Assembly (NCBI GenBank): GCA_019448215.1
Contig: CP080408.1
Location: 1,922,001-1,986,000, forward strand
Length of the DNA: 64,000 nucleotides
Source: Thalassovita mediterranea
Lineage (GTDB): Bacteria > Pseudomonadota > Alphaproteobacteria > Caulobacterales > Hyphomonadaceae
Direction: 5' to 3'
Shown one piece after another: positions 51,472-60,234 of this stretch. The notes under the pieces are model-generated. The model saw nothing but the letters and a program-made list of their open reading frames with translations. It had not been told where the DNA came from and made no database searches. Made by a program: the position numbers and the translations under genes. Within the stretch, counting starts at the first letter, position 1. Each line of letters begins with the position of its first letter.

Positions 51472-51566
51472 CGTGTCGCTCCTCCCAGTTTCGGCATCAA
51501 GGGTTGGCTGAAATGGTTTCACGCGGGTTACCGCGCGAGCTCGCCCCTCGAATTTTCAGGTTCGAA

Positions 51567-51935
51567 TCACCTCTGGAAGAGATTGCCCTGTCCGTCAACG
51601 AGCTCGGATGCAATCTTGCGAATCCGTGCCTTGGCATCCTGGCGGACGGCTTCTGAAACCGACGCCTTTTCAAGGGCATTCGCCAGTTCGACGATTTGCA
51701 GGAGGGCAATCCGAAGCGCGTCGGATGAACGCTCGATGGCCGCATTGCGTGCCTTGGCTTCGCGGTCACGAACCATGTCCATCGTGCTGCGCCGTGTATC
51801 TTCGAGAAGAGCAGCCAGTTCGGAGATGCTGATAGAGATCTTCTCTGGCCCGATCGGGGCAGGGGCAGGGGCAGGCGCGCTGAAGTCGCTGCGAAATTCG
51901 AACGGGGTCACGGTCAGCTGGCGGGCGGCGCTCAT
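51567..51935 (-). CDS. FliH/FlbE-like flagellar export regulator candidate
   Basis: A 122-residue helical protein in the position of fliH (flbE in Caulobacter), between fliG and fliN. An Ala/Pro linker (APAPAPAPIGPEK) is followed by a long helical region (ELAALLEDTRRSTMDMVRD, then IALLQIVELANALEKAS). It is about half the usual FliH length, and no clear FliH motif is recognised. It overlaps fliG by four bases (ATGA). The identification rests mainly on gene order. Confidence 0.5.
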   Translation of the reverse strand: MSAARQLTVTPFEFRSDFSAPAPAPAPIGPEKISISISELAALLEDTRRSTMDMVRDREAKARNAAIERSSDALRIALLQIVELANALEKASVSEAVRQDAKARIRKIASELVDGQGNLFQR

Positions 51936-52873
51936 TCGATCAGCTCATCGTCAATGTCGTCATGCGCGAGGATGTCGCCCTGGCGCGCCAGATGACGGGC
52001 AATGTCGGTAATCTCGGTACGAGCCGCTTCGACGCGCGAGCGTTTTACCGGACCGGTCGCCTCGATTTCAGAGACCAGAAGCTCACCAGCGCGCTTGGTC
52101 ATGTTGCGCAGGAAGACGTCCCGCACAGGTTTGCCGGCGCCCTTGAGCGCCAGCGCCAGGACAGCGCGGTCGATCTGCGAAAGAACCGTCTGGATTGCGG
52201 CAGGCTCCAGCGCGGCAAGGTCGTCAAAGGTGAACATGTGCGCACGGATACGTTCGCCGCAGCCGGGGTCTGAAGTCTCAAGCGCCTTGAGGAAAGACGT
52301 CTCCAGCCCATTGCTCAGCCGGTCAAAGATGCGGGCAACGCCAACCGCGCCCGCGGCCTTTAGGCCATCGGCGCGGCTCGCAGCCAGTCCCTCAAGTTGT
52401 CCCTCGATCGTCTTCAGTGTCGCCGGGTGCACCGGGCCAAGAAGCATCAGTCCGCGCATCGCCTTGATCGCAGCGGGTCGGGGCAGGGCGTGGACAAGTT
52501 TCGCGGCGCCAGGCGCTGGCATCTGCGACAGGATCAGCGACAGCGTCTGCGGGTGCTCCCCTTCCAGCATGTCGGCCAGTGTGTCTGCGTCGATGTCACA
52601 AAGGCGCTGCCAGATGTTCTGTGGCTCGCCGGCGGGAAGTTCAGGCTGGCGCGAGAGGGCACGGCGAAGCGCGGCCGCGTCTTCTGCCTGCGGCCGGATC
52701 GGGCCTGCCGTCATGGCCTGTCGGAGGTTGGCGGTTTCACCGGCCGAAAGCTCATTCCAGACACCAGCGGCTGCGGGCCCAAGCAGGCGCATCAGGCGTG
52801 CAGCCCGGTTGAGGCCAGGTTGGCCTGCGATCTGCGGAACGGTTTCAGTCTGCTGAAGGGCTGGAAGGCTCAT
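51932..52873 (-). CDS. fliG: Flagellar motor switch protein FliG
   Basis: A 313-residue rotor protein. N domain LNRAARLMRLLGPAAAGV; middle domain EHPQTLSLILSQMPAPGAAK (EHPQ motif); C domain FTFDDLAALEPAAIQTVLSQ, LALALKGAGKPVRDVFLRNM. The torque helix MTKRAGELLVSEIEATGPVK aligns with the E. coli MSQRAADILRDDLANRGPVR block: the first Arg is kept, while Asp288 is Ser, Asp289 is Glu and Arg297 is Lys. It overlaps the short fliF and the FliH-like gene by ATGA. Confidence 0.92.
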   Translation of the reverse strand: MSLPALQQTETVPQIAGQPGLNRAARLMRLLGPAAAGVWNELSAGETANLRQAMTAGPIRPQAEDAAALRRALSRQPELPAGEPQNIWQRLCDIDADTLADMLEGEHPQTLSLILSQMPAPGAAKLVHALPRPAAIKAMRGLMLLGPVHPATLKTIEGQLEGLAASRADGLKAAGAVGVARIFDRLSNGLETSFLKALETSDPGCGERIRAHMFTFDDLAALEPAAIQTVLSQIDRAVLALALKGAGKPVRDVFLRNMTKRAGELLVSEIEATGPVKRSRVEAARTEITDIARHLARQGDILAHDDIDDELIE

Positions 52874-53556
52874 TTCTCGCCCTCATCTGATGAAAGCCAG
52901 CCGCGAACGACGCGCGCCACGGCCTTGGGGTCCCGAAGCGCAGCTTCCTTCACGTCGATGAACTCATCCTCGTTCGCAGGCTCGCCGGGCTCAGCAGATG
53001 CGTGCATCACCTTGCTTGCGGGCTTCAGCTCGAGCGGGCCATCCGCACGCGGGAAGGGATCAGAGGCCTCTTCACGCATCCGCGCTGGAAACAGCATGAA
53101 GATCAGGATGAGAACAGCGACCGCACCAAGCGCGCCCAGCTCATACATCTCAACCGTCCGGAGGCCGCCAGCGGTGCCCGGCGCAAAGGCGAAGGGCTGG
53201 ATATGCAGGCTGTCAGCGGCCCGGTCATATCCGGCGGTCGTTTCAAGGATGGTGACAACGCGGTCAAAGACTATCCGGTCGACAGGCACGCTGCGCTCAG
53301 TGGAATTGACCAGAAGCAGGAATTGCTGGTTGCCATCGCTGCCTGTGTGCGTGGCGACACGCACATTCTGCGCACCGAAAACCGGCTCCAGCAGGCTCGT
53401 CAGCTGGCGCTGCTCAAAGGTCTGCGAATTGGGCGGCGGGGCACCATCCGATAGCAGCGTATTGGCGCGCCATGCGAAAAGGCACGCAGTGATGGCGATC
53501 GCAATGAGCGCCACCAGCCGCGTGCCTCCTGGCATGATTGACCTGCCTGCTGTCAT
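52870..53556 (-). CDS. fliF: Short FliF-like MS-ring protein (mini-FliF)
   Basis: A 228-residue protein in place of FliF (usually 520-580). Membrane segment 1 is at 14-29. Residues 48-69 (RQLTSLLEPVFGAQNVRV) and 90-125 (VDRIVFDRVVTILETTAGYD) match the two halves of the FliF RBM3 core. Membrane segment 2 is about 140-157, and the C-terminal DPKAVARVVRGWLSSDEGEK matches the FliG-binding end. RBM1, RBM2 and the beta-collar are missing. Only 101 bases lie between its start and sciP, so no split N-terminal part is hidden. Overlaps fliG by ATGA. Confidence 0.8.
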   Translation of the reverse strand: MTAGRSIMPGGTRLVALIAIAITACLFAWRANTLLSDGAPPPNSQTFEQRQLTSLLEPVFGAQNVRVATHTGSDGNQQFLLLVNSTERSVPVDRIVFDRVVTILETTAGYDRAADSLHIQPFAFAPGTAGGLRTVEMYELGALGAVAVLILIFMLFPARMREEASDPFPRADGPLELKPASKVMHASAEPGEPANEDEFIDVKEAALRDPKAVARVVRGWLSSDEGEK

Positions 53557-53602
53557 GGATCAGCCCCTCGGGAAAACTCCCGCAAGGCTAGGCCTGTCAG
53601 CG

Positions 53603-53617
53603 TAAACGGCGCTTTAA
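53603..53617 (-). promoter_or_regulatory. Candidate CtrA box upstream of mini-fliF
   Basis: On the minus strand TTAA, seven bases, TTTA (53617 to 53603): one mismatch from the CtrA consensus TTAA-N7-TTAA. It lies 47 bases before the fliF start. In Caulobacter, early flagellar operons such as fliF are CtrA-activated. Confidence 0.5.
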
Positions 53618-53657
53618 CGGATCAAAGCGGTTCGGCAGGGATGATGGAGTGCCAGAC

Positions 53658-53948
53658 CTAGTTGGCGCGGTACTGCTGCAGGCGCGTGGTGCGCAGACCC
53701 TTGGTGCCGAACTCGTCATAGAGGCGCGACCAGCCGGCCAGCTCTTCCTCGGACAGGGCGTAGCGTTCACACGCTTCATTCTTGGAAAGCAGACCTCCGC
53801 GAACGGCAGCAACCACTTGTGCCTTGCGACGCGTGACCCATCGCCGGATACCTGGCGGCGGCAGATCCTCCCTGGTCATGACCTGGCCATCCGGCCCTTT
53901 AATGCTCAGAGTTCTTGCTGCGTGCTGCTGCGCCATGAGATCCACCAT
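53658..53948 (-). CDS. sciP: CtrA inhibitor protein SciP (DUF1153)
   Basis: A 96-residue DNA-binding protein. It has DLPPPGIRRWVTRRKAQVVA, AVRGGLLSKNEACERYALS and EEELAGWSRLYDEF, ending GLRTTRLQQYR, the DUF1153/SciP pattern throughout. SciP restrains CtrA-activated promoters by contacting CtrA. A start at 53936 (MAQQHAA) is also possible. It lies directly before fliF. Its own upstream region (53949-54147) contains a weak TTAA-N7-TTCA at 54013-54027 and no gene. Confidence 0.93.
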   Translation of the reverse strand: MVDLMAQQHAARTLSIKGPDGQVMTREDLPPPGIRRWVTRRKAQVVAAVRGGLLSKNEACERYALSEEELAGWSRLYDEFGTKGLRTTRLQQYRAN

Positions 53949-54147
53949 TTCTTAGCGGTTGAAGTCCTGAAGGCGCGTTTTGCGCCCCGAACTCTGCTCT
54001 AGCGCGGGGGACTTAAATGACCTTTCAGCGAAGCCTGTGAGTTTTCATGAAAATTCGATACGTTCTCGCAGGCCCCATTAAGCAAGGCTTTGCAAACCTG
54101 TCCCCGGCTGGGTCAGGTGTGCCGGAACCGGACAACTTCCTTTATTT

Positions 54148-55326
54148 TTAGGCGCTCAATCGTTCATCTGCGGCGATTGTGGAGGCAATAAAGCCTCCGC
54201 CAAGCACGCGACTTTTTGATGAAAAATCGTACAGGACGCAGGCTTGGCCCTTCGCGACCCCTTCTTCCGGGATGTCAAAGAAGACGGCAGGCTCATCGCC
54301 TGACCAACCAAGATGCGCGGGAAGCGGTTCACGGGTCGAGCGCACGCGCGCCAGCACGGGCAGGCCTTGGTCGCAGGCCGCCTCAAGGCTCCCATCGCCC
54401 AGCCAGTTCAGCTCTTCCATTGTCAGGCCAGCCGTCAGCAGCGCCTCGCGCGGGCCGACAATGACCCGGCGCGTCGCCGCATCGATCTTGACCACGAAGA
54501 GCGGCTCACCCGTCGCAACGCCAAGGCCGCGGCGCTGGCCAATCGTGTAATGGATGACGCCGTAATGCTCGCCGAGGACACGGCCGTCGAGATGCACGAT
54601 CTCACCGCCGCGACCGGCCGCCGGGCGCAGTTTCTTGACCACATCGGCATAGGAGCCTTGCGGCACGAAGCAGATGTCCTGGCTGTCCGGCTTGGACGCC
54701 ACGGGCAGGTTGTACTTCTCCGCCAGCTCGCGCACGCGCGTCTTGGGCAGGCCGCCCAGCGGGAAGCGCAGATAGTCGAGCTGCTCGCGGGTCGTCGCAA
54801 ACAGGAAATAGGACTGATCGCGTGAGGCATCCTCGGCGCGGTGTAACTCTGACCCGTCCCGCCCGTCGGTGCGGCGGATATAGTGCCCCGTCGCCAGACA
54901 GTCGGCGCCAAGCTCCTTCGCTGTGGCGAGGAGGTCCTTGAACTTCACGGTCTGGTTGCAGCGGATGCAGGGAATGGGTGTGGAGCCGGCCATATAGGTG
55001 TCGGCAAAATCTTCCATCACCTGTTCCTTGAACCGACTTTCATAGTCGAGGACATAATGCGGGATGCCGACCTGATCGGCGACATTGCGCGCATCATGGA
55101 TGTCCTGACCTGCACAGCAGGCGCCTTTCTTCTCGATGGCGGCGCCATGATCGTAGAGTTGCAGCGTGATGCCCACGACATCATAGCCCTCATCGGCCAG
55201 CATTGCGGCAACGACAGAGCTGTCGACACCGCCAGACATGGCGGCCACGACGCGGGTTTCAGACGGGGGTTTTGGCAGCCCAAGCGAGTTGAGCTCGCCC
55301 GCAGGGGCGATCTTCGTATCAGTCAT
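54148..55326 (-). CDS. mnmA: tRNA-specific 2-thiouridylase MnmA
   Basis: A 392-residue enzyme that thiolates U34 of tRNA wobble positions. The PP-loop is [16 protein letters not shown]; catalytic Cys lies in [19 protein letters not shown], and the second in [22 protein letters not shown] precedes. The start at 55326 (MTDTKIAP) has AGGAGGATGAG upstream; the longer frame to 55368 is not needed. Full length. It appears to be monocistronic. Confidence 0.95.
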   Translation of the reverse strand: MTDTKIAPAGELNSLGLPKPPSETRVVAAMSGGVDSSVVAAMLADEGYDVVGITLQLYDHGAAIEKKGACCAGQDIHDARNVADQVGIPHYVLDYESRFKEQVMEDFADTYMAGSTPIPCIRCNQTVKFKDLLATAKELGADCLATGHYIRRTDGRDGSELHRAEDASRDQSYFLFATTREQLDYLRFPLGGLPKTRVRELAEKYNLPVASKPDSQDICFVPQGSYADVVKKLRPAAGRGGEIVHLDGRVLGEHYGVIHYTIGQRRGLGVATGEPLFVVKIDAATRRVIVGPREALLTAGLTMEELNWLGDGSLEAACDQGLPVLARVRSTREPLPAHLGWSGDEPAVFFDIPEEGVAKGQACVLYDFSSKSRVLGGGFIASTIAADERLSA

Positions 55327-55419
55327 CTCATCCTCCAGCGGGTTCAAGGCCCGCAGCAGAAACATCAATTTGAAGCGCGCTACATAGTCGATCCTGGCGG
55401 GGATGTCAGGAGCAGGGTG

Positions 55420-56799
55420 TCAGCAATACTGGTTGCCCTGGCTGCAGCCAGCCGTCGAACCGTATTGTTCGATCCTTCTGGTCATCTCGTTGAACTGAAG
55501 GTTCCGCGCATAGGCATTGCTTCGCGCCTGTTGCCCATAGCTCTGTCCGCCAGAGCTGTAGCTGCCATAGCTGGACTGATAGGAAGCGCCGCTCACCGCA
55601 GAAGAATATCCGGAGATCGCGCCCGCTAGCGCCGACCAGAAGTTGCCGCCGGAGGATGAAGACCCGCCGGACGGCGCCTGTGCGGGATAGCGCCGGTTAA
55701 ACAGCTCGGCATAGGGGCCGCAGGCCTTTGAATAGTTTTCATCCCAGCAGGCTGTCTTCAGAAGCGCCATCGCGCCATCCAGATCATACATCCTGAAGCG
55801 GTAATCGGCCTTCATATAGGCGAGGTTGTAACACTGGCTCTGATCGCCGGTGTTGCAGGCATCTTCCAGCCGTTCACGGGTGACAGTGATATCGGACTGC
55901 TCGTAGGGACCATTGGAGAACAGAACAGCTTCGCTCAGATAGGCGCAGGCATTCTTGTAGAGGTGCTTGCAAGGCAATCGCAGATCACGAAGCGCCCGCG
56001 TTCTGTTTCGTTGGACCCCCGAATTGCCGCGAAGCCGGTGATACCCAGCTTGATAGCACCCCTCAAAAACTGTCCCTTCGCACATGGCATCATAGAGGCG
56101 CATGGCGTCCTCTGGGTTGCCAGCTTGCAAATACGTTTTGGCCTCAGCGCTCATCAGGTCGAGCAGATCGTGCAGAAAGTACTCTGCCATGGCGTGTTCG
56201 GCTCTGTCAGCACGTTGGTAATATCCCAAAGCTGCCGTGAGGTTGCGGTCCACCCCGATACCGTTTTCTGAGACCCACCCAGCCGCGATCAGCGCGCGCG
56301 GCGTCTCTTCCCGGGCAGAGAGCAGGATGTAGCGTGTGCCCAGCGCTTCATCTTCGGCGGAACGGTTCTCTCTGGTCAGGAGAATCTGACCGGCATTGTA
56401 GGCTGCCTCTCCATCACCAGCCTCGCCGCCGCGTTTATAGTTCTCGAGTGCGAGAAAGCTGTTCGGCGCTACGCCGATGCCACGATCATAATAGAGGCCG
56501 ACATGATAGAGCGCGCGGCCATGGTCCTGGCTTGCGGCCTGTTTGAACCAGTCCAGCGCGGTAGACTTGGACTCAGGCACGCCAAAGCCGTTGGCGTAAA
56601 CGATCCCCATTGCATATTGCGCCGCTGCCTGCCCCTCTCGGGCTAGCGGTTCAAGAATGGCGCGCGCCTCCTGATACTTCCCCTCATTTGCAAGCTGCTG
56701 AGCCTCTTCGATCTGCGAAGCCACATCAGATTGTGCAGCCGCGAGAAGGCAAACAAGCGCGCTGATGAAAGCGGCGACGAGTATCCGGATACGCATCAT
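55420..56799 (-). CDS. Secreted Sel1-repeat protein
   Basis: A 459-residue precursor with a signal peptide (ILVAAFISALVCLLAAAQ). At least three Sel1-like repeats follow (YAMGIVYANGFGVPESKSTA; YHVGLYYDRGIGVAPNSFLA; AGWVSENGIGVDRNLTAALG). The C-terminal third is Cys-rich (CKHLYKNACAYL, CYNLAYM) with a Ser/Gly/Tyr-rich tail and a terminal QYC. Such proteins scaffold extracytoplasmic complexes. Convergent with nothing; divergent from the TonB receptor across 158 bases. Partner unknown. Confidence 0.8.
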   Translation of the reverse strand: MMRIRILVAAFISALVCLLAAAQSDVASQIEEAQQLANEGKYQEARAILEPLAREGQAAAQYAMGIVYANGFGVPESKSTALDWFKQAASQDHGRALYHVGLYYDRGIGVAPNSFLALENYKRGGEAGDGEAAYNAGQILLTRENRSAEDEALGTRYILLSAREETPRALIAAGWVSENGIGVDRNLTAALGYYQRADRAEHAMAEYFLHDLLDLMSAEAKTYLQAGNPEDAMRLYDAMCEGTVFEGCYQAGYHRLRGNSGVQRNRTRALRDLRLPCKHLYKNACAYLSEAVLFSNGPYEQSDITVTRERLEDACNTGDQSQCYNLAYMKADYRFRMYDLDGAMALLKTACWDENYSKACGPYAELFNRRYPAQAPSGGSSSSGGNFWSALAGAISGYSSAVSGASYQSSYGSYSSGGQSYGQQARSNAYARNLQFNEMTRRIEQYGSTAGCSQGNQYC

Positions 56800-56897
56800 G
56801 GTGTCCCCTTACCGTGATGCGAACAGTCTAGCGGATGAACACTAAAGGACAAAACCAGGCTTCCGCCACCTGCTGCAACCGACTGCGATTATGAGTT

Positions 56898-56912
56898 TGC
56901 CAATCATTCGCA
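56898..56912. promoter_or_regulatory. Fur box upstream of the TonB receptor
   Basis: TGCCAATCATTCGCA reads TGC-n-AAT-n-ATT-n-GCA, a perfect inverted repeat of the alphaproteobacterial Fur-type core. It lies 46 bases before the receptor ATG. It predicts iron-dependent repression, consistent with a siderophore receptor. Confidence 0.75.
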
Positions 56913-56957
56913 TTTGCAGTAGGCGGACCCTCACTGTTTAGAGGGGCCCGAAAATCC

Positions 56958-59081
56958 ATGACACATCTGCACAAAACTCTTCTGGGTGCGAGCGCGCTGA
57001 CACTGCTGCTGGCCGCGCCGATTGCTGGCGCACAGGAAGCTGAAAAGGACCAGGTGCTGGACTCTATCCTGGTCACCGGCAAGTACCTCTATGCCGATGA
57101 GGTCAACGCACTGAAATCGCCGACGCCGATCATCGATGTGCCGCAGAGCCTATCCATCATTACCGCTGACCAGATCGAGCAGCAGGGCTTCGACAGCATT
57201 GGCGACATCATCGATTATACGCCCGGCGTGAACACCTCGCAGGGCGAAGGCCACCGCGACTCTGTCGTGTTTCGAGGTGTGCGCTCCACGGCCGACTTCT
57301 TCATCGATGGCGTGCGCGACGACGTGCAGTACTACCGCCCGCTCTATAATCTCGAGCAGATCGAGATCCTGCGCGGCCCGAACGCGCTCCTGTTCGGCCG
57401 TGGCGGCACAGGCGGCATCCTCAACCGCGTCACCAAGAAAGGTGTCCTCGGCGAAACCTTCACGGGCTACAAGGCCGGCATCGACACGTTCGGCGGTTAT
57501 AGCGCCCAGATCGACCAGAATATCGCCATGTCAGAGACATCCGCGCTTCGCATCAATGCGATGTATGAGAGCCTCGACAATCACCGTGACTTCTATGACG
57601 GCGAGCGGATCGGCATCAATCCGACGGCCCGCTTTGAGCTGACCCCCGCGACGACGCTCGATCTCTCCTATGAGTATCTCGACCATGAGCGCTTTATCGA
57701 CCGGGGCATCCCGACCGGCGCCGATGGCCGCCCGGTCGAAGCCTTCCGCAAGATCGTGTTTGGCGATCCGGAGCTGAACCGCACCTTCCTTGAGGCGCAC
57801 CTGCTGCGCTCATCGCTCCAGCATCGCTTCTCCGAAACGCTGAAAGCCAATGTCAGCCTGTTCTACGGCGACTATGACAAGCGCTACCTGAACTTCTACG
57901 CGTCCGGCTATAATGAGGCCGCGACGCCGAACCTCGTCACGCTGGATGGTTATGACGACTCGACCAAGCGCCAGAACACGATCCTGTCGGGCAATATCGT
58001 CTGGGAGCCAGCGACCTGGGGCCTTGAGCACACGGTCATCCTCGGCGGCGAATATATCGACACGTCGAATGACAATGACCGGTTCAACGCCTTCTGGGAC
58101 ACGACCGCTGACGACAATGAAGTCTTCGATATCCGCCGTCCACTCATTCTGCGCGGCGGGGTTGGCATCAACGCTGCTGGCCAGCTGACGACCAATGACT
58201 ACACCGTCGACATCAATGACTTCACCAAAGCCGAAGTCGATGTCTTCTCCGCCTACATCCAGGATGAGATCGAGATTTCGGACAAGCTCGACGTGATCCT
58301 TGGTCTGCGCTTCGACAGTTTCGACATCGAAGTCCTGAACGTCCTCGCCAACGAGACCCGCAGCCGCAAGGATGAGGAAGTCTCTCCGCGTCTCGGCCTT
58401 GTCTACAAGCCGCAGGAGAACGTCTCCCTCTATGCGAGCTATAGCGAGACCTTCCTGCCGCGCAGCGGTGAGCAGTTCTCTGACATCAATGGCGACGCCA
58501 ATCAGCTCGATCCTGATGAGTTCACCAATCTGGAAGCGGGCCTCAAATGGGACCTCACCGGCGGGGTCAGCCTGACGACGGCCATCTTCGAGATCGAACA
58601 GCGCTCACCGCAAGTCGCTGACAATGACCCGTCCACGCTTGAAGTGATCGAGTCCGAAACACAGGGTTTTGAGGTTCAGGTGCAGGGTGAGGTCAGCGAC
58701 CGCTGGTTCATCTCGGCCGGCTATTCCTATCTCGACGGCGAGATCGTCAACCGTACCGGCCCGACCGGCAATCGCCCGCGTGAGCTGCCAGAAAACATGG
58801 CCTCGCTCTGGAACACCTACCGCCTGACAGACCGTTTCGGCATCGGGCTTGGCGTGACCTATCAGGACGAAAGCTTCATCGACAATGGCAACACGGCGAT
58901 CCTGCCGGCCTATACGCGCGTCGATGCGGCCGCCTTCTATGATGTCTCGGACGCTGTCCGCGTTCAGCTCAACATCGAGAATGTCACCGATGAGCTCTAT
59001 TTCCCGAACGCGCACGCGACCCATCAGGCAACTGTCGGCGCGCCGCTCAATGCAAGGTTGACCATTAGCGGCCGCTTCTAG
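56958..59081 (+). CDS. TonB-dependent siderophore receptor
   Basis: A 707-residue outer-membrane receptor. Signal peptide (LLGASALTLLLAAPIAGA); TonB-box-like DSILVTGKYLY; plug with VDGVRDDVQYYRPLYNLEQI and EILRGPNALLFGRGGTGGIL; the rest a 22-strand barrel ending in NARLTISGRF with terminal Phe. Siderophore class by the DVPQSLSIITADQI block. It imports ferric siderophores using TonB energy. A Fur box precedes it. No synthesis or inner-membrane transport genes are adjacent. Confidence 0.95.
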   Translation: MTHLHKTLLGASALTLLLAAPIAGAQEAEKDQVLDSILVTGKYLYADEVNALKSPTPIIDVPQSLSIITADQIEQQGFDSIGDIIDYTPGVNTSQGEGHRDSVVFRGVRSTADFFIDGVRDDVQYYRPLYNLEQIEILRGPNALLFGRGGTGGILNRVTKKGVLGETFTGYKAGIDTFGGYSAQIDQNIAMSETSALRINAMYESLDNHRDFYDGERIGINPTARFELTPATTLDLSYEYLDHERFIDRGIPTGADGRPVEAFRKIVFGDPELNRTFLEAHLLRSSLQHRFSETLKANVSLFYGDYDKRYLNFYASGYNEAATPNLVTLDGYDDSTKRQNTILSGNIVWEPATWGLEHTVILGGEYIDTSNDNDRFNAFWDTTADDNEVFDIRRPLILRGGVGINAAGQLTTNDYTVDINDFTKAEVDVFSAYIQDEIEISDKLDVILGLRFDSFDIEVLNVLANETRSRKDEEVSPRLGLVYKPQENVSLYASYSETFLPRSGEQFSDINGDANQLDPDEFTNLEAGLKWDLTGGVSLTTAIFEIEQRSPQVADNDPSTLEVIESETQGFEVQVQGEVSDRWFISAGYSYLDGEIVNRTGPTGNRPRELPENMASLWNTYRLTDRFGIGLGVTYQDESFIDNGNTAILPAYTRVDAAAFYDVSDAVRVQLNIENVTDELYFPNAHATHQATVGAPLNARLTISGRF

Positions 59082-59122
59082 GCGATCGGAACGGCCCGCA
59101 AGGCCTGCACGTTTGTTCGAGC

Positions 59123-59614
59123 ATGGAAATGCTCGACAACTTCTTTGCGACCGAGATCGGGACAGGGCAGGTCGTTGTGCGTATCGCAGCGGCCTGCCTC
59201 TTTGGCGCGCTCATCGGCGCCGAGCGGGAGATCCGTGACCGCCCGGCGGGCCTTCGCACTTTCATGCTCGTGTCGCTCGCGGCCTGCCTGTTTACGATCA
59301 TCGCACTCGAAGTGAGCTATCTGGTCGAGACCTCGCAGGACCAGTCCAGCATCCGGCCTGACCCTCTTCGTATCGTGGAAGCCGTGACCGCTGGTGTGGC
59401 CTTCATCGCGGCTGGCGCGATCATCCGGCACAGCGGAAGGCTTGAAGGACTGACGACGGGCGCCGGGCTTTGGCTTGCAGGTGCGATCGGTCTTGCTTGC
59501 GGCGCTGGCTTCATGGCCATCGCCGCGCTGGTCACGCTGCTCGCCCTGATCATAATGGTGCTATTCAAATGGCTGGAGCAGTATCTGCCCGTCAACGATG
59601 AGGATGGCGACTAG
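59123..59614 (+). CDS. MgtC/SapB family membrane protein
   Basis: A 163-residue protein with four or five membrane segments. The N-terminal ACLFGALIGAEREIRDRPAG and LRTFMLVSLAACL are the MgtC signature; GVAFIAAGAIIRHSGRLEGL and TTGAGLWLAGAIGLACGAG follow. It lacks the C-terminal cytoplasmic ACT-like domain of MgtC, so it is the short SapB-type. Role in magnesium or phosphate stress is known for MgtC, unproven here. Overlaps the HAD stop by four bases. Confidence 0.85.
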   Translation: MEMLDNFFATEIGTGQVVVRIAAACLFGALIGAEREIRDRPAGLRTFMLVSLAACLFTIIALEVSYLVETSQDQSSIRPDPLRIVEAVTAGVAFIAAGAIIRHSGRLEGLTTGAGLWLAGAIGLACGAGFMAIAALVTLLALIIMVLFKWLEQYLPVNDEDGD

Positions 59615-60234
59615 CCTTCACTCAGCCCCAGTTTTGCCGCCAGCGCATCATGGCAGCCCGGCACGAAATGAAACGCGTCCCAGCCATGCTGGCGGGCCGC
59701 TTCGACATTCTCTGCCATGTCATCGACCAGGATAACGTCCGTGCCCGTCACCTTCAGCGCGTCTTCGATATGCGCGAAATAGGCAAGGTCCGGCTTTGCG
59801 AGGCGCATACGGCCAGCGGCGAACACGGTATGCATATGCTCACCAAAGCCCTGCGCCTCGATCCAGTCGGCGCGGTAGACCTCATTATTGGTCGCGATGA
59901 CATTGGTCATACCGGCGGCGCGCGCCCGCTGGACGATATCCAGCGTCTTCTCATCAGGGATGTGGTCCTTGTCGAACCAGTAGTCGATGACCTCGCCTGC
60001 CCGGTGCGGCACGCCATGCTCTGCGGCCCAGTCGCCGACCAGCTCGTGCAGGTCCGCCTCGCCGACCATGGCGCGCTGGAACCGGCCAGAGAAGAGATAG
60101 CTCGCCAGCGAGTCGATTGGCAAACCTGTGTCCTCTTCAAACGTCGTCATCCATTTGAAGACGCCGTTCTGGACATTGGCATTGAGGACCCCGTCAAAGT
60201 CCCAGGCGATCAGTTTGTAGCGTGGTGCGGTCAT
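59611..60234 (-). CDS. HAD superfamily hydrolase (subfamily IA)
   Basis: A 207-residue hydrolase. Motif I is IAWDFDGVLN with the nucleophile Asp; motif II NVIATNN; motif III Lys in RLAKPDLAYF; motif IV ILVDDMAENVEAA. This matches haloacid dehalogenase-like phosphatases. The ATG at 60234 (MTAPRYKL) overlaps the preceding stop (ATGA) and is chosen over the frame to 60309. Substrate unknown. Confidence 0.85.
   Translation of the reverse strand: MTAPRYKLIAWDFDGVLNANVQNGVFKWMTTFEEDTGLPIDSLASYLFSGRFQRAMVGEADLHELVGDWAAEHGVPHRAGEVIDYWFDKDHIPDEKTLDIVQRARAAGMTNVIATNNEVYRADWIEAQGFGEHMHTVFAAGRMRLAKPDLAYFAHIEDALKVTGTDVILVDDMAENVEAARQHGWDAFHFVPGCHDALAAKLGLSEG

Noticed and set aside
52397-53605. 402-codon plus-strand frame opposite fliG and fliF
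   Set aside because: Antisense to coupled flagellar genes; no ribosome site or family similarity.
53557-53657. Sigma-54 promoter before mini-fliF
   Set aside because: TGGCAC is present on the minus strand but there is no TTGC at the right spacing. The CtrA-like box is the better candidate.
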